A stretch of 35,705 bases of DNA, from contig RXJV01000021.1 of assembly GCA_003963075.1 (NCBI GenBank), positions 1-35,705 of the forward strand. The letters are read 5' to 3'. The position numbers and the translations under genes are program-made. A model generated the notes under the pieces. That model did no database searches. It had not been told where the DNA came from and saw nothing but the letters and a program-made list of their open reading frames with translations. Each line of letters begins with the position of its first letter. The stretch's first letter is position 1. The DNA comes from Burkholderiales bacterium (lineage in GTDB: Bacteria > Pseudomonadota > Gammaproteobacteria > Burkholderiales > Burkholderiaceae_C). Shown here piece after piece: positions 9,901 to 17,081 of this stretch.

Positions 9901-10060
9901 GATCGGCGGCCTGGTCACCTCGACCTTCCTGAGCCTGCTGGTGATCCCGGTGCTGTACGAGGTGGTGGACGACTGCATCCAGGGCCTCGGCGCTGGGCGG
10001 CGCGCGAAGACGCCGCCTGCCGCCGCGGCGCCGGGCCTGAAGGGAGAAGAGCCGGCGTGA
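6947..10060 (+). CDS. RND efflux transporter permease (HAE-1/AcrB family)
   Basis: Proton-driven inner-membrane drug-efflux pump of 1037 residues, normal for AcrB/MexB relatives. It has the N-terminal transmembrane helix, two large periplasmic loops (about 35-330 and 555-860) and two blocks of membrane helices. The proton-relay aspartates are in VIGVLVDDAIVEIEN (about 395-410) and the partner lysine is in GIATKNSILLVEY (about 915-930). A strong AGGAGG overlaps the adaptor stop codon and serves this ATG. The periplasmic loops and the DDAIVEIEN sequence favour organic substrates over heavy metals, but the substrate cannot be named. A short GC hairpin follows the gene. Confidence 0.95.
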   Translation: MFNVSRWSIANPVPAIMLFIMLTAAGLYGFQRMKIQQFPDIELPTIVVSASLPGAAPAQMETEVARKIENSVASAQGVKHVYTKVQDGLATVTVEYRLERPLQEALDDTRDAVARIRAELPADLRDPVITKMNLSGLPVLTYTVSSERMDDEALSWFVDNQVAKRLLAVRGVGSVARVGGVTREVRIELDPQRLLALGVTAAQVSRQLKQVQQEAPGGRAQLGGAEQSLRTIATVKSAEEVAALDIPLGDGRRVRLDQVASVRDTVAERRSGAFLNGKPVVGFEIVRARGAGEVDVAKRLKPALEELKAAHPDVTVTEAFNFVDPVIENYHGSMSLLLEGALLAVVVVWFFLRDWRATLVSAVALPLSAIPTFWVMEMMGFTLNVVTLLSLSLVIGVLVDDAIVEIENIMRHLNMGKTPLEAAREAADEIGLAVIATTFTLIAVFLPTAFMSGIVGKFFVQFGWTASIAVFFSLVVARLLTPMMAAYLLKPSTRPHTEPFWMPAYMKAARWAFTHKGKTLAITAAFSVAACTPLFMGKVPGAFLPPDDLSQSQINLELPPGSTYEETRAIAAQAHAVAAAHPHVKLVYTAVGGGNAGGDPFSMGGAPEARKATLTLNLTPRQERRGISKQQIEQELREQLQGIAGARIKVSLGGSNNKYQLVLAGEDGEALAAHAAKVEQELRRLPDIGQVISSSSLQRPELIVRPDAARAADLGVSTAAIAETLRIATAGDYDQLLPKLNLSQRQVPIVVRLPDAARADLALLGELTLPGARGPVPLRQVAELQLTSGPAEIDRYDRLRNINFEIELNGLPLSEVQAAAAALPSVANLPPGIRKAEIGDAEAFAELGQGFALAMGTGVACIYIVLVLLFHAWVQPVTILGALVLSVPGAILALFVTDTDLSMPAMIGMIMLMGIATKNSILLVEYALVAQREQGLSRLEALLDACHKRARPIIMTTLAMGAGMMPIALGFGTDPSFRAPMAIVVIGGLVTSTFLSLLVIPVLYEVVDDCIQGLGAGRRAKTPPAAAAPGLKGEEPA

Positions 10061-10066
10061 GGGGAT

Positions 10067-10083
10067 GCGGCCCGCGGGGCCGC
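10067..10083. terminator. GC hairpin between convergent genes
   Basis: GCGGCCC (10067-10073) pairs with GGGCCGC (10077-10083) across a 3-base loop in the 47-base gap between the permease gene and the convergent GH16 gene. There is no T-run on either strand, so termination would be weak or factor-assisted. Confidence 0.4.
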
Positions 10084-10107
10084 CGCCGCTGATGCCGGCG
10101 CGTCCGC

Positions 10108-11001
10108 TCAGTTCTCCTTGTAGATCCGCACCCAGTCGACTTTCATCTGCGCCGGGAACACGGTGCTGGCATCCGGCGAACCGGGCCAGTCGCCGCCGAC
10201 CGCCAGGTTGAGGACGACGAAAAATGGCTTCTCGAACACCCAGCTGGTGCCGGCCGGCAGGTTGGCCGGTGCGAGGCGGTGGTACTCGACGCCGTCCACC
10301 TGCCAGATGATCTCGTTGGGCCGCTTGATGATGGTGTAGGTGTGGAACTCGCCGGACACCGGCTTGCCCAGATCCAGCGGCTTGCCGATGCCCTGGGCGC
10401 CCGAGTAGCCGGGGCCGTGCAGGGTGCCGTAGACGGTGTTGGGCGTCTTGCCCACGAATTCCATGATGTCGATCTCGCCAGCCTTGGGCCAGCCGGCCGA
10501 CGCGAGGTCGGTGCCGAGGGCCCAGAAGGCCGGCCAGATGCCGGCGCCCGCGGGCAGCTGCAGGCGCGCCTCGACCTTGCCGTAGGTGAAGCTGACCTTG
10601 CCATTGGTGTGGATGCGGGCCGAGGTGTAGGCACAGGGCGAACCGTTCCAGCAGGGGCCGGCATTGCTGGCCTTCTCGGCGGTGATGACGAGGTTGCCGT
10701 TGCCGTCGGTCTGGGCATTGCGGGCGTTGGCGGTGTAGTACTCCAGTTCATGGTTGCCCCAGCCGCCGGTCTCGGCATTGCCGAGGTCGTAGGTCCAGTT
10801 GGCGGGCTTGGGCACGGTGCCGGCGGCATCGTTGAACTCGTCGCTCCAGACCAGCGTCCAGGTGCTCGGCGGCGCGGGGCTGGGCGCGGGGCTGGGGGCC
10901 GCGGTCGCGGCACCGCCGCCGCCGCCGCAGGCGGTCAGCACGGCAGCGATGGCGGGCAGCAGATGGCGCCTGGGGCTGGGGGCAGGGGTGAGCTGGGGCA
11001 T
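10108..11001 (-). CDS. GH16 family glucanase lipoprotein (laminarinase-like)
   Basis: Secreted lipoprotein of 297 residues that likely cleaves internal beta-1,3 (or mixed-linkage) bonds of glucans. Lipobox LTAC places the lipid on Cys25. A Gly/Ala/Pro/Ser linker (to about residue 46) precedes a single GH16 domain (WTLVWSDEF to WVRIYKEN at the C-terminus). The catalytic GEIDIMEFVG motif supplies nucleophile E176, D178 and acid/base E181, the usual ExDxxE arrangement; GIWPAFWALG and YGTLHGPGY fit the laminarinase subfamily. The ATG at 11001 is preceded by GGAG at a good distance; an upstream in-frame ATG lies inside the GH1 gene. It follows the GH1 gene by 35 bases, probably in one operon. Exact linkage specificity is not proven by sequence. 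Confidence 0.92.
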   Translation of the reverse strand: MPQLTPAPSPRRHLLPAIAAVLTACGGGGGAATAAPSPAPSPAPPSTWTLVWSDEFNDAAGTVPKPANWTYDLGNAETGGWGNHELEYYTANARNAQTDGNGNLVITAEKASNAGPCWNGSPCAYTSARIHTNGKVSFTYGKVEARLQLPAGAGIWPAFWALGTDLASAGWPKAGEIDIMEFVGKTPNTVYGTLHGPGYSGAQGIGKPLDLGKPVSGEFHTYTIIKRPNEIIWQVDGVEYHRLAPANLPAGTSWVFEKPFFVVLNLAVGGDWPGSPDASTVFPAQMKVDWVRIYKEN

Positions 11002-11036
11002 GGGATGTCTCCGGTTGTTGTGGTTTGAAAGTTGGT

Positions 11037-12404
11037 TCAGCCGCGCCAGGCACGCAGGAAGGCGCGGTACCACTCGGCACTCGCCTTGGGTGTGCGCTGC
11101 AGGGTCTGGTAGTCGACATGGACGATGCCGAAGCGCTTGAGGTAGCCGCTCGCCCATTCAAAGTTGTCCATCAGGCTCCAGACCATGTAGCCGGCCACGG
11201 GCACGCCCTGCTGCAGGGCAGTGGCCAGTGCGGCGATGTGGCTGCGCAGATAGGCGGTGCGGTCGTCGTCCTGCACGCGGCCGTCGCGGACCGCGCTGTC
11301 CTTGAAGGCGCCGCCGTTCTCGGTTACGTAGATCGGCGGCAGGCCGGGGTAGTCGCGCTGCAGTTGCACGAGCAGGTCGGTCAAGCCCTGGGGATAGATC
11401 TCCCAGTCCATGTCGGTCACGGGCAGGTCACGGCCCTTGGCGTTCCAGTCCTCGCCGCTGGCGCTGACGACGCTGCGGGTGTAGTAGTTGATGCCGAGGT
11501 AGTCCATGGGCTGGGCGATGGCCGCGAGGTCACCCGGCTGCACCACGGGCGCGTCGGGCCCGAGCTCGGCCAGCACGCTCTCGGGGTAGTGGCCCTTGAA
11601 CAGGGGCTCGGTGTACCAGCGCCGGCTGCGGGCGTCGGCCCGATCGGCCGCCTCGATGTCTGCCGGCATGGCCGTGGCCGGCACCGTGGACGCGAGGTTG
11701 AGCACGATGCCGAGCTTGCTGCGGGCGCCGTCGGCCCGCAGTGCCTGCATCGCCAGCCCGTGCGACAGCAGCAGGTGGTGGGACACCTGGGCGGCGACCT
11801 TGCGGCTCTTGATGCCGGGCGCGAAATTGCCCTGCTCGTGGCCCAGCGTCGCGATGACCCAGGGCTCGTTGTGCGTGGTGATGCCGTCGAGCCGGTCGCC
11901 CAGCCGCGCCTGCACATGGCGGGCGTAGTCGACGAAGCGGTGCACCGTGTCGCGGTCGTTCCAGCCGCCGCGGTCCTGCAGGCCCTGCGGCAGGTCCCAG
12001 TGGTTGAGCGTGGCCCAGGCGTCGATGCCGCGTTGCCTGAGCCCGTCGACGAGGCGTTCGTAGAAGTCCAGGCCCTGTGGGTTGAAGGCGCCATGGCCCA
12101 GCGCCTGCACGCGCGGCCAGGCGATGGAGAAGCGGTAGCAGTTGACGCCCAGCGATGCGATCAGGTCCAGGTCTTCGTCCAGGCGGTGGAAATGGTCGCA
12201 GGCCAGGTCGGCGTTGCTGCCGTCGGCGATCGCACCGGGCTGCCTGCAGAAGCGGTCCCAGACCGACTCGCCCTTGCCGTCGGCGTGCGCGGCGCCCTCG
12301 ATCTGGAAGCTGCTGGTGGCCACGCCCCAGGTGAAGTGGCGCGGGAACTGGCGGTGCAGGGGAGGTAGAGGCATGAAGCGGGTGGTCATTGAAAGCGCTT
12401 TCAT
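11037..12404 (-). CDS. GH1 beta-glucosidase
   Basis: Family 1 glycosidase of 455 residues (from the ATG at 12404) that would release glucose from the oligosaccharides made by the GH16 enzyme. There is no signal peptide, so it acts in the cytoplasm. Motifs in order: FTWGVATSSFQIEGA near the N-terminus, TLNHWDLPQGLQDRGGW, acid/base E180 in THNEPW and nucleophile E362 in YVTENGG. The start is uncertain: the ATG at 12404 has GGAG four bases upstream and the operator TGAAAGCGCTTTCA would then cover codons 1-5, whereas an ATG at 12389 begins right after the operator but has no ribosome site. It is divergent from the lacI-family gene and followed by the GH16 gene. Confidence 0.93.
   Translation of the reverse strand: MKALSMTTRFMPLPPLHRQFPRHFTWGVATSSFQIEGAAHADGKGESVWDRFCRQPGAIADGSNADLACDHFHRLDEDLDLIASLGVNCYRFSIAWPRVQALGHGAFNPQGLDFYERLVDGLRQRGIDAWATLNHWDLPQGLQDRGGWNDRDTVHRFVDYARHVQARLGDRLDGITTHNEPWVIATLGHEQGNFAPGIKSRKVAAQVSHHLLLSHGLAMQALRADGARSKLGIVLNLASTVPATAMPADIEAADRADARSRRWYTEPLFKGHYPESVLAELGPDAPVVQPGDLAAIAQPMDYLGINYYTRSVVSASGEDWNAKGRDLPVTDMDWEIYPQGLTDLLVQLQRDYPGLPPIYVTENGGAFKDSAVRDGRVQDDDRTAYLRSHIAALATALQQGVPVAGYMVWSLMDNFEWASGYLKRFGIVHVDYQTLQRTPKASAEWYRAFLRAWRG
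12390..12403. promoter_or_regulatory. LacI-family operator at GH1 start
   Basis: TGAAAGCGCTTTCA, a perfect 14-base palindrome with the central CG expected of LacI/GalR/CcpA-type operators. It is identical to the site at 13877-13890 before the TonB receptor. It lies at or just before the GH1 start codon, so a bound repressor would block initiation or act as a roadblock. Confidence 0.85.
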
Positions 12405-12436
12405 GATTCTCCAGCAAGCCGCCGGATTCCTCAGCC

Positions 12437-12448
12437 GCACAAACCCTA
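12437..12448. promoter_or_regulatory. Shared 12-mer GCACAAACCCTA (copy 1)
   Basis: GCACAAACCCTA occurs here in the gap between the GH1 and lacI-family genes and again at 13794-13805 before the TonB receptor. It may be a second regulator's site or a promoter element. Nothing in the sequence identifies the protein involved. Confidence 0.35.
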
Positions 12449-12517
12449 GACGGGCTGCGATGCACGCTGCGCCGCCGGCGCCACCCCTACACTGAGCAGC
12501 CGACCCGCCCTTTGCCG

Positions 12518-13567
12518 ATGACCGCCAGAACCCAGCCTGCCAAGCGAGCGCTCTCGAACCGCCCCGAAGGCGTGGTCACGCTGGAACGGGTGGCCGAGCA
12601 GGCCGGCGTGTCGCCGAGCACCGTATCGCGCATCCTCAACGGCACTGCGGCGGTGAGCCAGGCCAAGAAGGACGCGGTGCAGGCCGCGATCCAGGCGCTG
12701 GGCTTCCGGCCCAACCCGGTGGCCCGCGGCCTGGCCGGCGGGCGCACCCTGTCCATCGGGGTGGTCACGCAGATCATCTCCAGCCCCTTCTATGGCGAGG
12801 CGCTGCTCGGCATCGAGCGCGAGCTGGAACGCGCCGGCTATGTGCCGCTGTTCGTGTCCGGCAACTGGCACGAGGACGATGAACGCAAGGCCATCGAGAC
12901 CCTGCTGTCACGCCGGGTGGACGGCGTCATCGTGCTGGCCGGGCGCCTGTCCGACGCGGAGCTGACCCAGGTCGCCGACACGCTGCCGATGATCGTCGTC
13001 GGCCGCCAGCTTTCGGGCCCGCAGCTCTACAGCTTCAGCTTCGACAACCGCGCCGGCGCCCGCGCGGCGACCCAGCATCTCATCGAGCAGGGCCACCGAC
13101 GCATCGCCTTCATCTCGGGCGACCTGCTGCACGACGATGCGGTCGAACGCCAGAACGGCTATTTCGATGCCCTGGCGGCGGCCGGCATCGCGGCCGACCC
13201 CGACCTCATCGTGCAGGGCGACTACACCGAGGCCGGCGGCATGCTGGCCGTCAGCCGGCTGCTGGAGCGCGACCAGCACTTCACCGCGCTGTTCGCGTCC
13301 AACGACCAGATGGCCATCGGCGCCTGCCTGGGGCTGCACCGCCGCAACCTGCGCGTGCCGGACGACGTTTCCCTGGTCGGCTTCGACGACCTGATCATGG
13401 CGCGCTATGCGATGCCGCCGCTGACCACCGTGCGCCAGTCGGTCTACGAGATCGGCGCCGAGGCCGCCACCGCGATGCTCAGCCTGCTGCGCGGCAACCG
13501 GCCGGAGGTGCAACTGCCGGCGCCGGCCCTGGTGGTGCGCGAGAGCACGCGGCGCATGCTGCGCTGA
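12518..13567 (+). CDS. LacI-family transcriptional regulator of the glucan locus
   Basis: Regulator of 349 residues. The helix-turn-helix and hinge (VTLERVAEQAGVSPSTVSRILNG to GFRPNPVARGLAGGRT, about residues 20-78) are followed by a periplasmic-binding-protein-like sugar domain (IGVVTQIISSPFYGEALLGIE, FISGDLLHDDAVERQNGY, FASNDQMAIGA, LVGFDDL). LacI proteins of this kind usually repress until a sugar binds. Three strong copies and one weaker copy of a matching palindrome flank the GH1 gene, this gene and the TonB receptor, making it the likely local regulator. The ATG at 12518 is chosen; a TTG two codons earlier is possible. The ribosome site is weak. Confidence 0.92.
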   Translation: MTARTQPAKRALSNRPEGVVTLERVAEQAGVSPSTVSRILNGTAAVSQAKKDAVQAAIQALGFRPNPVARGLAGGRTLSIGVVTQIISSPFYGEALLGIERELERAGYVPLFVSGNWHEDDERKAIETLLSRRVDGVIVLAGRLSDAELTQVADTLPMIVVGRQLSGPQLYSFSFDNRAGARAATQHLIEQGHRRIAFISGDLLHDDAVERQNGYFDALAAAGIAADPDLIVQGDYTEAGGMLAVSRLLERDQHFTALFASNDQMAIGACLGLHRRNLRVPDDVSLVGFDDLIMARYAMPPLTTVRQSVYEIGAEAATAMLSLLRGNRPEVQLPAPALVVRESTRRMLR

Positions 13568-13663
13568 ACCGGCAGCGACACCGCCGCTCGACGGCTCCTG
13601 CCCGCCCGCCGGGTGGGTCTGCACACCCGACGCCTCCACCGCCGGATCTGGGTCGGCCTCAAA

Positions 13664-13677
13664 AGAAACCGCTTTCA
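13664..13677. promoter_or_regulatory. Weak LacI-type operator copy
   Basis: AGAAACCGCTTTCA differs from TGAAAGCGCTTTCA at two positions, keeping one perfect half-site. It lies about 97 bases after the lacI-family stop codon. It could be an auxiliary site for looping; its occupancy is speculative. Confidence 0.4.
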
Positions 13678-13793
13678 GCTCTGCCGCCGCACCGGCAGTC
13701 CAGCACACCGCAACGGTGGCACGTCCAGCACGACGAGCGCATCCGCGCCCGGTGAATGCGGGTGAAGCCACGCATAACGACGCCATCAACCTG

Positions 13794-13805
13794 GCACAAA
13801 CCCTA
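13794..13805. promoter_or_regulatory. Shared 12-mer GCACAAACCCTA (copy 2)
   Basis: Second copy of the 12-mer also found at 12437-12448. It lies 45 bases before operator 1 of the receptor, upstream of the presumed promoter, which would suit an activator site. Confidence 0.35.
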
Positions 13806-13850
13806 AGCCTCCGTTGCCCGAGCGCGCCAAACCAAGGGTGTTGCCTAGGT

Positions 13851-13864
13851 TGAAAGCGCTTCCA
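13851..13864. promoter_or_regulatory. LacI-family operator 1 of the TonB receptor
   Basis: TGAAAGCGCTTCCA, one base away from the perfect palindrome TGAAAGCGCTTTCA. It overlaps the candidate -35 TTGAAA. Its centre is 26 bases from operator 2. Confidence 0.75.
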
Positions 13865-13876
13865 ATCACGTATTCT

Positions 13877-13890
13877 TGAAAGCGCTTTCA
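13877..13890. promoter_or_regulatory. LacI-family operator 2 of the TonB receptor
   Basis: TGAAAGCGCTTTCA, identical to the GH1 operator at 12390-12403. It sits just after the candidate -10 element, over the expected transcript start, 50 bases before the receptor ATG. Confidence 0.85.
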
Positions 13891-13939
13891 GTTTCTGCCA
13901 AGACATCCACGACAAGATAACGACCCAGGAGACATGTGA

Positions 13940-16939
13940 ATGAGACAGCCCCGTCCTGCCCTTCGCCTTACCCACCTGGCCGCGGCCAGCGGCCTGCTGT
14001 TCGCCGGCGCCACCGCCCAGGCGCAGCTGCCCAACCAGGGCCCCACGCCCGCCACTTCGGCGCCGCAGGCGCTGGCCGGCACGACGCAGCTGGAGACGGT
14101 CATCGTGACCGGCATCCGCCGGTCGCTGGAAACCTCGGTCAACCTGAAGCGCTCGTCGTCGGGCCTGGTGGACGGCATCGTCGCTGAGGACATCGGCAAG
14201 TTCCCCGACACCAACCTGGCCGAGTCGCTGAGCCGCATCTCCGGCGTGTCCATCGACCGCGCCAACGGCGAGGGCACCCGCGTCACCGTGCGCGGCATGG
14301 GCCCGGACTTCAACCTGGTGCTGCTCAACGGCCGCCAGATGCCCGGCGCCAGCATCGACGGCAGCGCGCCCAGCTCGCGCTCATTCGACTTCTCCAACCT
14401 CGCCGCCGACGGTGTCGCCGCGCTGGAGGTCTACAAGACCAGCCGTGCCAGCAGCCCGACCGGCGGCATGGGCGCCACCATCAACGTCCGCACCCAGCGC
14501 CCGCTCGACATCAAGGAAACCATCGCCCAGGTCGGCGTCAAGCTGGTCAGCGACGACTCGGCCCGCCGCCTGCCCGGCGAGGAGCAGGGCAAGCGGGTCA
14601 CGCCGGAACTCAGCGGCATCTACAGCACGCAGAACAGCGACGGCAGCTTCGGCATCGCGCTGATGGGCACCTACCAGGTCCGCGACTCCGGCTATTCCCA
14701 GGCCAACGTCAGCAGCGGCTGGAAGAGCTTCACCGGCAATATCGACAACCAGGACTGGGCCGGCGGCAATGCCGCCTGGGGTGGCCTGCCACCGGCTTCG
14801 GCGAACACGATCAAGAACCGCCCGGGCAAGGACGCCATCTACAGCGTGCCGCAGAACCTGAACTACTCGTTCACCGGCGTGCACCGCGAGCGCCTGAACG
14901 GCCAGCTCGTGATGCAGTTCAAGCCGACCAAGGACCTGGTGGGCACGCTGGACTTCGTGATGTCCGAGCAGAAGTTCCGCCAGCGCCGCAACGACATCTC
15001 GGCCTGGTTCAACTACGCCGGCCAGTTTGGCGAATACCAGACCGGCTCGCCCTCCTCGCCCATCATCTACGGCGAGACGATGACGAACTCGGACGTGGCG
15101 ATGAGCGCGTCCCGCATCCAGACCAAGAACAAGAACCAGCAGATCGGCCTGAACCTGAAATGGAAGGCGACCGACGCGCTGAGCTTCGACCTCGACGCCC
15201 ACCACTCCACCGCCACCTCGGGCGCCGATGACCCGCTGGGCACGGCCGTGACCCTGGGCACCGCGTCGCTGAACCGCGGCGACACCTCGGTGGACTTCAG
15301 CAACAAGTTCCCGGTGCTGATGATCAAGGGCGGCACCCTGAACCCGGCGCTGCAGGAACTGCAGGGTTCGGTGTTCGGCAACAGCTACCAGCGCAACGAA
15401 GTCAACCAGCTGCAGGCCAAGGGCAACTGGAAAATCAACAGCGACAGCAGCCTGGACTTCGGCCTGTCGCTGACCGAAGTGAAGAACCGGTCGGCCTTTG
15501 CCAACGTCCAGCGCGACTCCTGGGGCGCCAACAAAGCCGGCGGCCCCGCCGCGATGCCGAAGGACATCTGGCGCGCCGAGTCCATCAGCAAGTACTTCAG
15601 CCGCATCCCGGGCTCCAATGACCCGCGGCTGTTCAACCAGTTCTTCTATTTCAACTTCGAGGACCTGCGCGCGGCGGCCATCAAGGCGCTCGGTTCCGAC
15701 GCGCTGCTGAAGGCCTCGTTCGACTTCAAGGACGACTTCAACACCACCGAAAAGTCGCAGGCCCTGTTCGGCCAGTACAACCTCAGCTGGGACTGGGGCG
15801 TGCCGATGGACCTGTCCGCCGGTCTGCGCTACGAGCGCACCCAGGTGAACTCGCCCAGCGTCGAATCCGTGCCCTCCGCCGTCCGCTGGGTCTCGGCCAA
15901 CGAAATCCCCATCACCTTCAGTGGCACCACCAACGCCTCGCGTGACGGCAGCTATGGCTATGCCCTGCCCTCCATCGACTGGAGCGCCGACCTGACGCCC
16001 GACACCAAGCTGCGCGTCAGCTTCGGCAAGACCATCGGCCGGCCGGGCTGGAACGCCATCCAGGGCGGGCGCACGCTCGACGGCCTGGCGCGCATCGACG
16101 GCGGCAGCGGCAACGTCGGCAACCCCAACCTGAAGCCGCTGCAGTCGACCAACTTCGACCTCTCGGCCGAGCATTACTACGCCAAGAGCAGCTACATCGC
16201 GGCCAGCTACTTCACGAAGTCGATCAAGGACTACAACGAAGCGGTCATCACGCCCCAGACCATCCCGGGCCTGACCACCCCGATCGGCGGCGCCTACTAC
16301 CAAAAGGCGATCCAGGCCGGCGGCTGCAAGGCGAATGAATCGGGTTGCATCCGCGACTACATCTTCGCCAACTTCGCCGGCTCGCCCGGTGTGAACGCGG
16401 CGAGCCAGATCATCACCGGCCAGCCGACCGACCCGCTGCTGGTGTTCAAGATGGGCACCTTCCAGAACAACCAGCGCAAGAGCCGCCTCAACGGCATCGA
16501 GCTGAACGCGCAGCACATCTTCGGCAACACCGGCTTCGGCGTGTCGGCCAACTTCACCAAGGTGCGCTCCAACCTCAGCTACGACAACAACAAGGTCGGC
16601 GCGCAGACGGATGTGCTAGTGGGCCTGGGCAACTCGGGCAACCTGGTGGGCTTCTACGAGAACGACACCTACACCGCGCGGCTGGCCTACAACTGGCGCG
16701 GCCAGTTCCTGGCGGCCAACTTCGGCGGCACGGATGGCGCACAGCCGCTGTATGTCGAGCCCTATGGCCAGTTCGACCTGAGCCTGGGCTACAACTTCGA
16801 CAAGCGTCTGCGCCTGCAGTTCGAGGCCATCAACCTGACCGACGAGTACACGCGCACCCACCTTCGCAACGAGAACCAGATCGGCGCGGTGACCCAGCTC
16901 GGCCGCCGCATCATGATCGGGGCTCGGTACAAGTTCTAG
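13940..16939 (+). CDS. TonB-dependent receptor, Xanthomonas/Caulobacter type
   Basis: Outer-membrane, TonB-energised importer of 999 residues, probably for glucan oligosaccharides. The signal peptide ends near ATAQAQ (about residue 30), the TonB box is ETVIVTGIR (about 52-60), and the plug domain (about 65-180) carries DIGKFPDTNLAESLSRISGVSIDR and VTVRGMGPDFNLVLLNGRQ, typical of the TIGR01782-like class linked to glycan loci. The beta-barrel follows, with C-terminal strands FEAINLTDEY and IMIGARYKF ending in the expected terminal aromatic residue. AGGAG precedes the ATG by 8 bases. It is under two LacI-type operators and is followed by a terminator before the halogenase genes. Substrate is inferred from the GH16/GH1 neighbours. 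Confidence 0.94.
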   Translation: MRQPRPALRLTHLAAASGLLFAGATAQAQLPNQGPTPATSAPQALAGTTQLETVIVTGIRRSLETSVNLKRSSSGLVDGIVAEDIGKFPDTNLAESLSRISGVSIDRANGEGTRVTVRGMGPDFNLVLLNGRQMPGASIDGSAPSSRSFDFSNLAADGVAALEVYKTSRASSPTGGMGATINVRTQRPLDIKETIAQVGVKLVSDDSARRLPGEEQGKRVTPELSGIYSTQNSDGSFGIALMGTYQVRDSGYSQANVSSGWKSFTGNIDNQDWAGGNAAWGGLPPASANTIKNRPGKDAIYSVPQNLNYSFTGVHRERLNGQLVMQFKPTKDLVGTLDFVMSEQKFRQRRNDISAWFNYAGQFGEYQTGSPSSPIIYGETMTNSDVAMSASRIQTKNKNQQIGLNLKWKATDALSFDLDAHHSTATSGADDPLGTAVTLGTASLNRGDTSVDFSNKFPVLMIKGGTLNPALQELQGSVFGNSYQRNEVNQLQAKGNWKINSDSSLDFGLSLTEVKNRSAFANVQRDSWGANKAGGPAAMPKDIWRAESISKYFSRIPGSNDPRLFNQFFYFNFEDLRAAAIKALGSDALLKASFDFKDDFNTTEKSQALFGQYNLSWDWGVPMDLSAGLRYERTQVNSPSVESVPSAVRWVSANEIPITFSGTTNASRDGSYGYALPSIDWSADLTPDTKLRVSFGKTIGRPGWNAIQGGRTLDGLARIDGGSGNVGNPNLKPLQSTNFDLSAEHYYAKSSYIAASYFTKSIKDYNEAVITPQTIPGLTTPIGGAYYQKAIQAGGCKANESGCIRDYIFANFAGSPGVNAASQIITGQPTDPLLVFKMGTFQNNQRKSRLNGIELNAQHIFGNTGFGVSANFTKVRSNLSYDNNKVGAQTDVLVGLGNSGNLVGFYENDTYTARLAYNWRGQFLAANFGGTDGAQPLYVEPYGQFDLSLGYNFDKRLRLQFEAINLTDEYTRTHLRNENQIGAVTQLGRRIMIGARYKF

Positions 16940-16948
16940 GCCTCGAAA

Positions 16949-16976
16949 GCCTGCCGGCCGCCCCAGGCCGGCAGGC
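16949..16976 (+). terminator. Strong GC hairpin after the TonB receptor
   Basis: GCCTGCCGGCC (16949-16959) pairs perfectly with GGCCGGCAGGC (16966-16976) over an 11-bp stem with a 6-base loop, ten bases after the receptor stop. No T-run follows, so it may protect the receptor message 3' end or pause polymerase. Confidence 0.6.
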
Positions 16977-16999
16977 CCTGTGGCATAAAGCTCTGGTTC

Positions 17000-17026
17000 G
17001 GCGGCGCCAGCGGTGCGGGCGCCGCC
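17000..17026 (+). repeat. Second GC inverted repeat in the receptor-halogenase gap
   Basis: GGCGGCGCC (17000-17008) pairs with GGCGCCGCC (17018-17026), a 9-bp stem with a 9-base loop. It is followed directly by the palindrome TCGCCGATCGGCGA (17031-17044). Together with the hairpins on either side it makes this gap almost entirely foldable RNA. Confidence 0.5.
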
Positions 17027-17044
17027 TGGTTCGCCGATCGGCGA

Positions 17045-17066
17045 GGCCGCGCAAGCGGCCCTTTTT
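17045..17066 (+). terminator. Intrinsic terminator/attenuator before halogenase 1
   Basis: GGCCGC, a GCAA tetraloop and GCGGCC (17045-17060) are followed by CTTTTTGTT, a standard rho-independent terminator. It ends about 5 bases before the ribosome site of the halogenase gene, so halogenase expression would depend on readthrough or on a promoter overlapping this gap. Confidence 0.75.
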
Positions 17067-17081
17067 GTTCCAGGAGCCCGT

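Larger units (their letters stand above)
13568..13939 (+). promoter_or_regulatory. Regulatory intergenic region before the TonB receptor
   Basis: This 372-base gap has no gene. It contains a weak operator-like site just after the lacI-family gene, the shared 12-mer GCACAAACCCTA, two strong operators 26 bases apart, and a possible promoter: TTGAAA at 13850-13855 and TATTCT at 13871-13876, with a short 15-base spacer. Operator 1 covers the -35 and operator 2 covers the -10/start region, a classical repression layout. A good AGGAG lies 8 bases before the receptor ATG. Between them is a start-stop pair ATGTGA at 13934. Confidence 0.65.

Noticed and set aside
13934-13939. ATGTGA start-stop pair as a regulatory upstream frame of the receptor
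   Set aside because: AGGAG is only 2 bases from it and 8 bases from the true ATG; it is more likely incidental.
17013-17081. Upstream GTG start for halogenase 1
   Set aside because: It has no ribosome site and would start inside a hairpin; the FAD motif begins soon after the GTG at 17082, which has AGGAG correctly placed.
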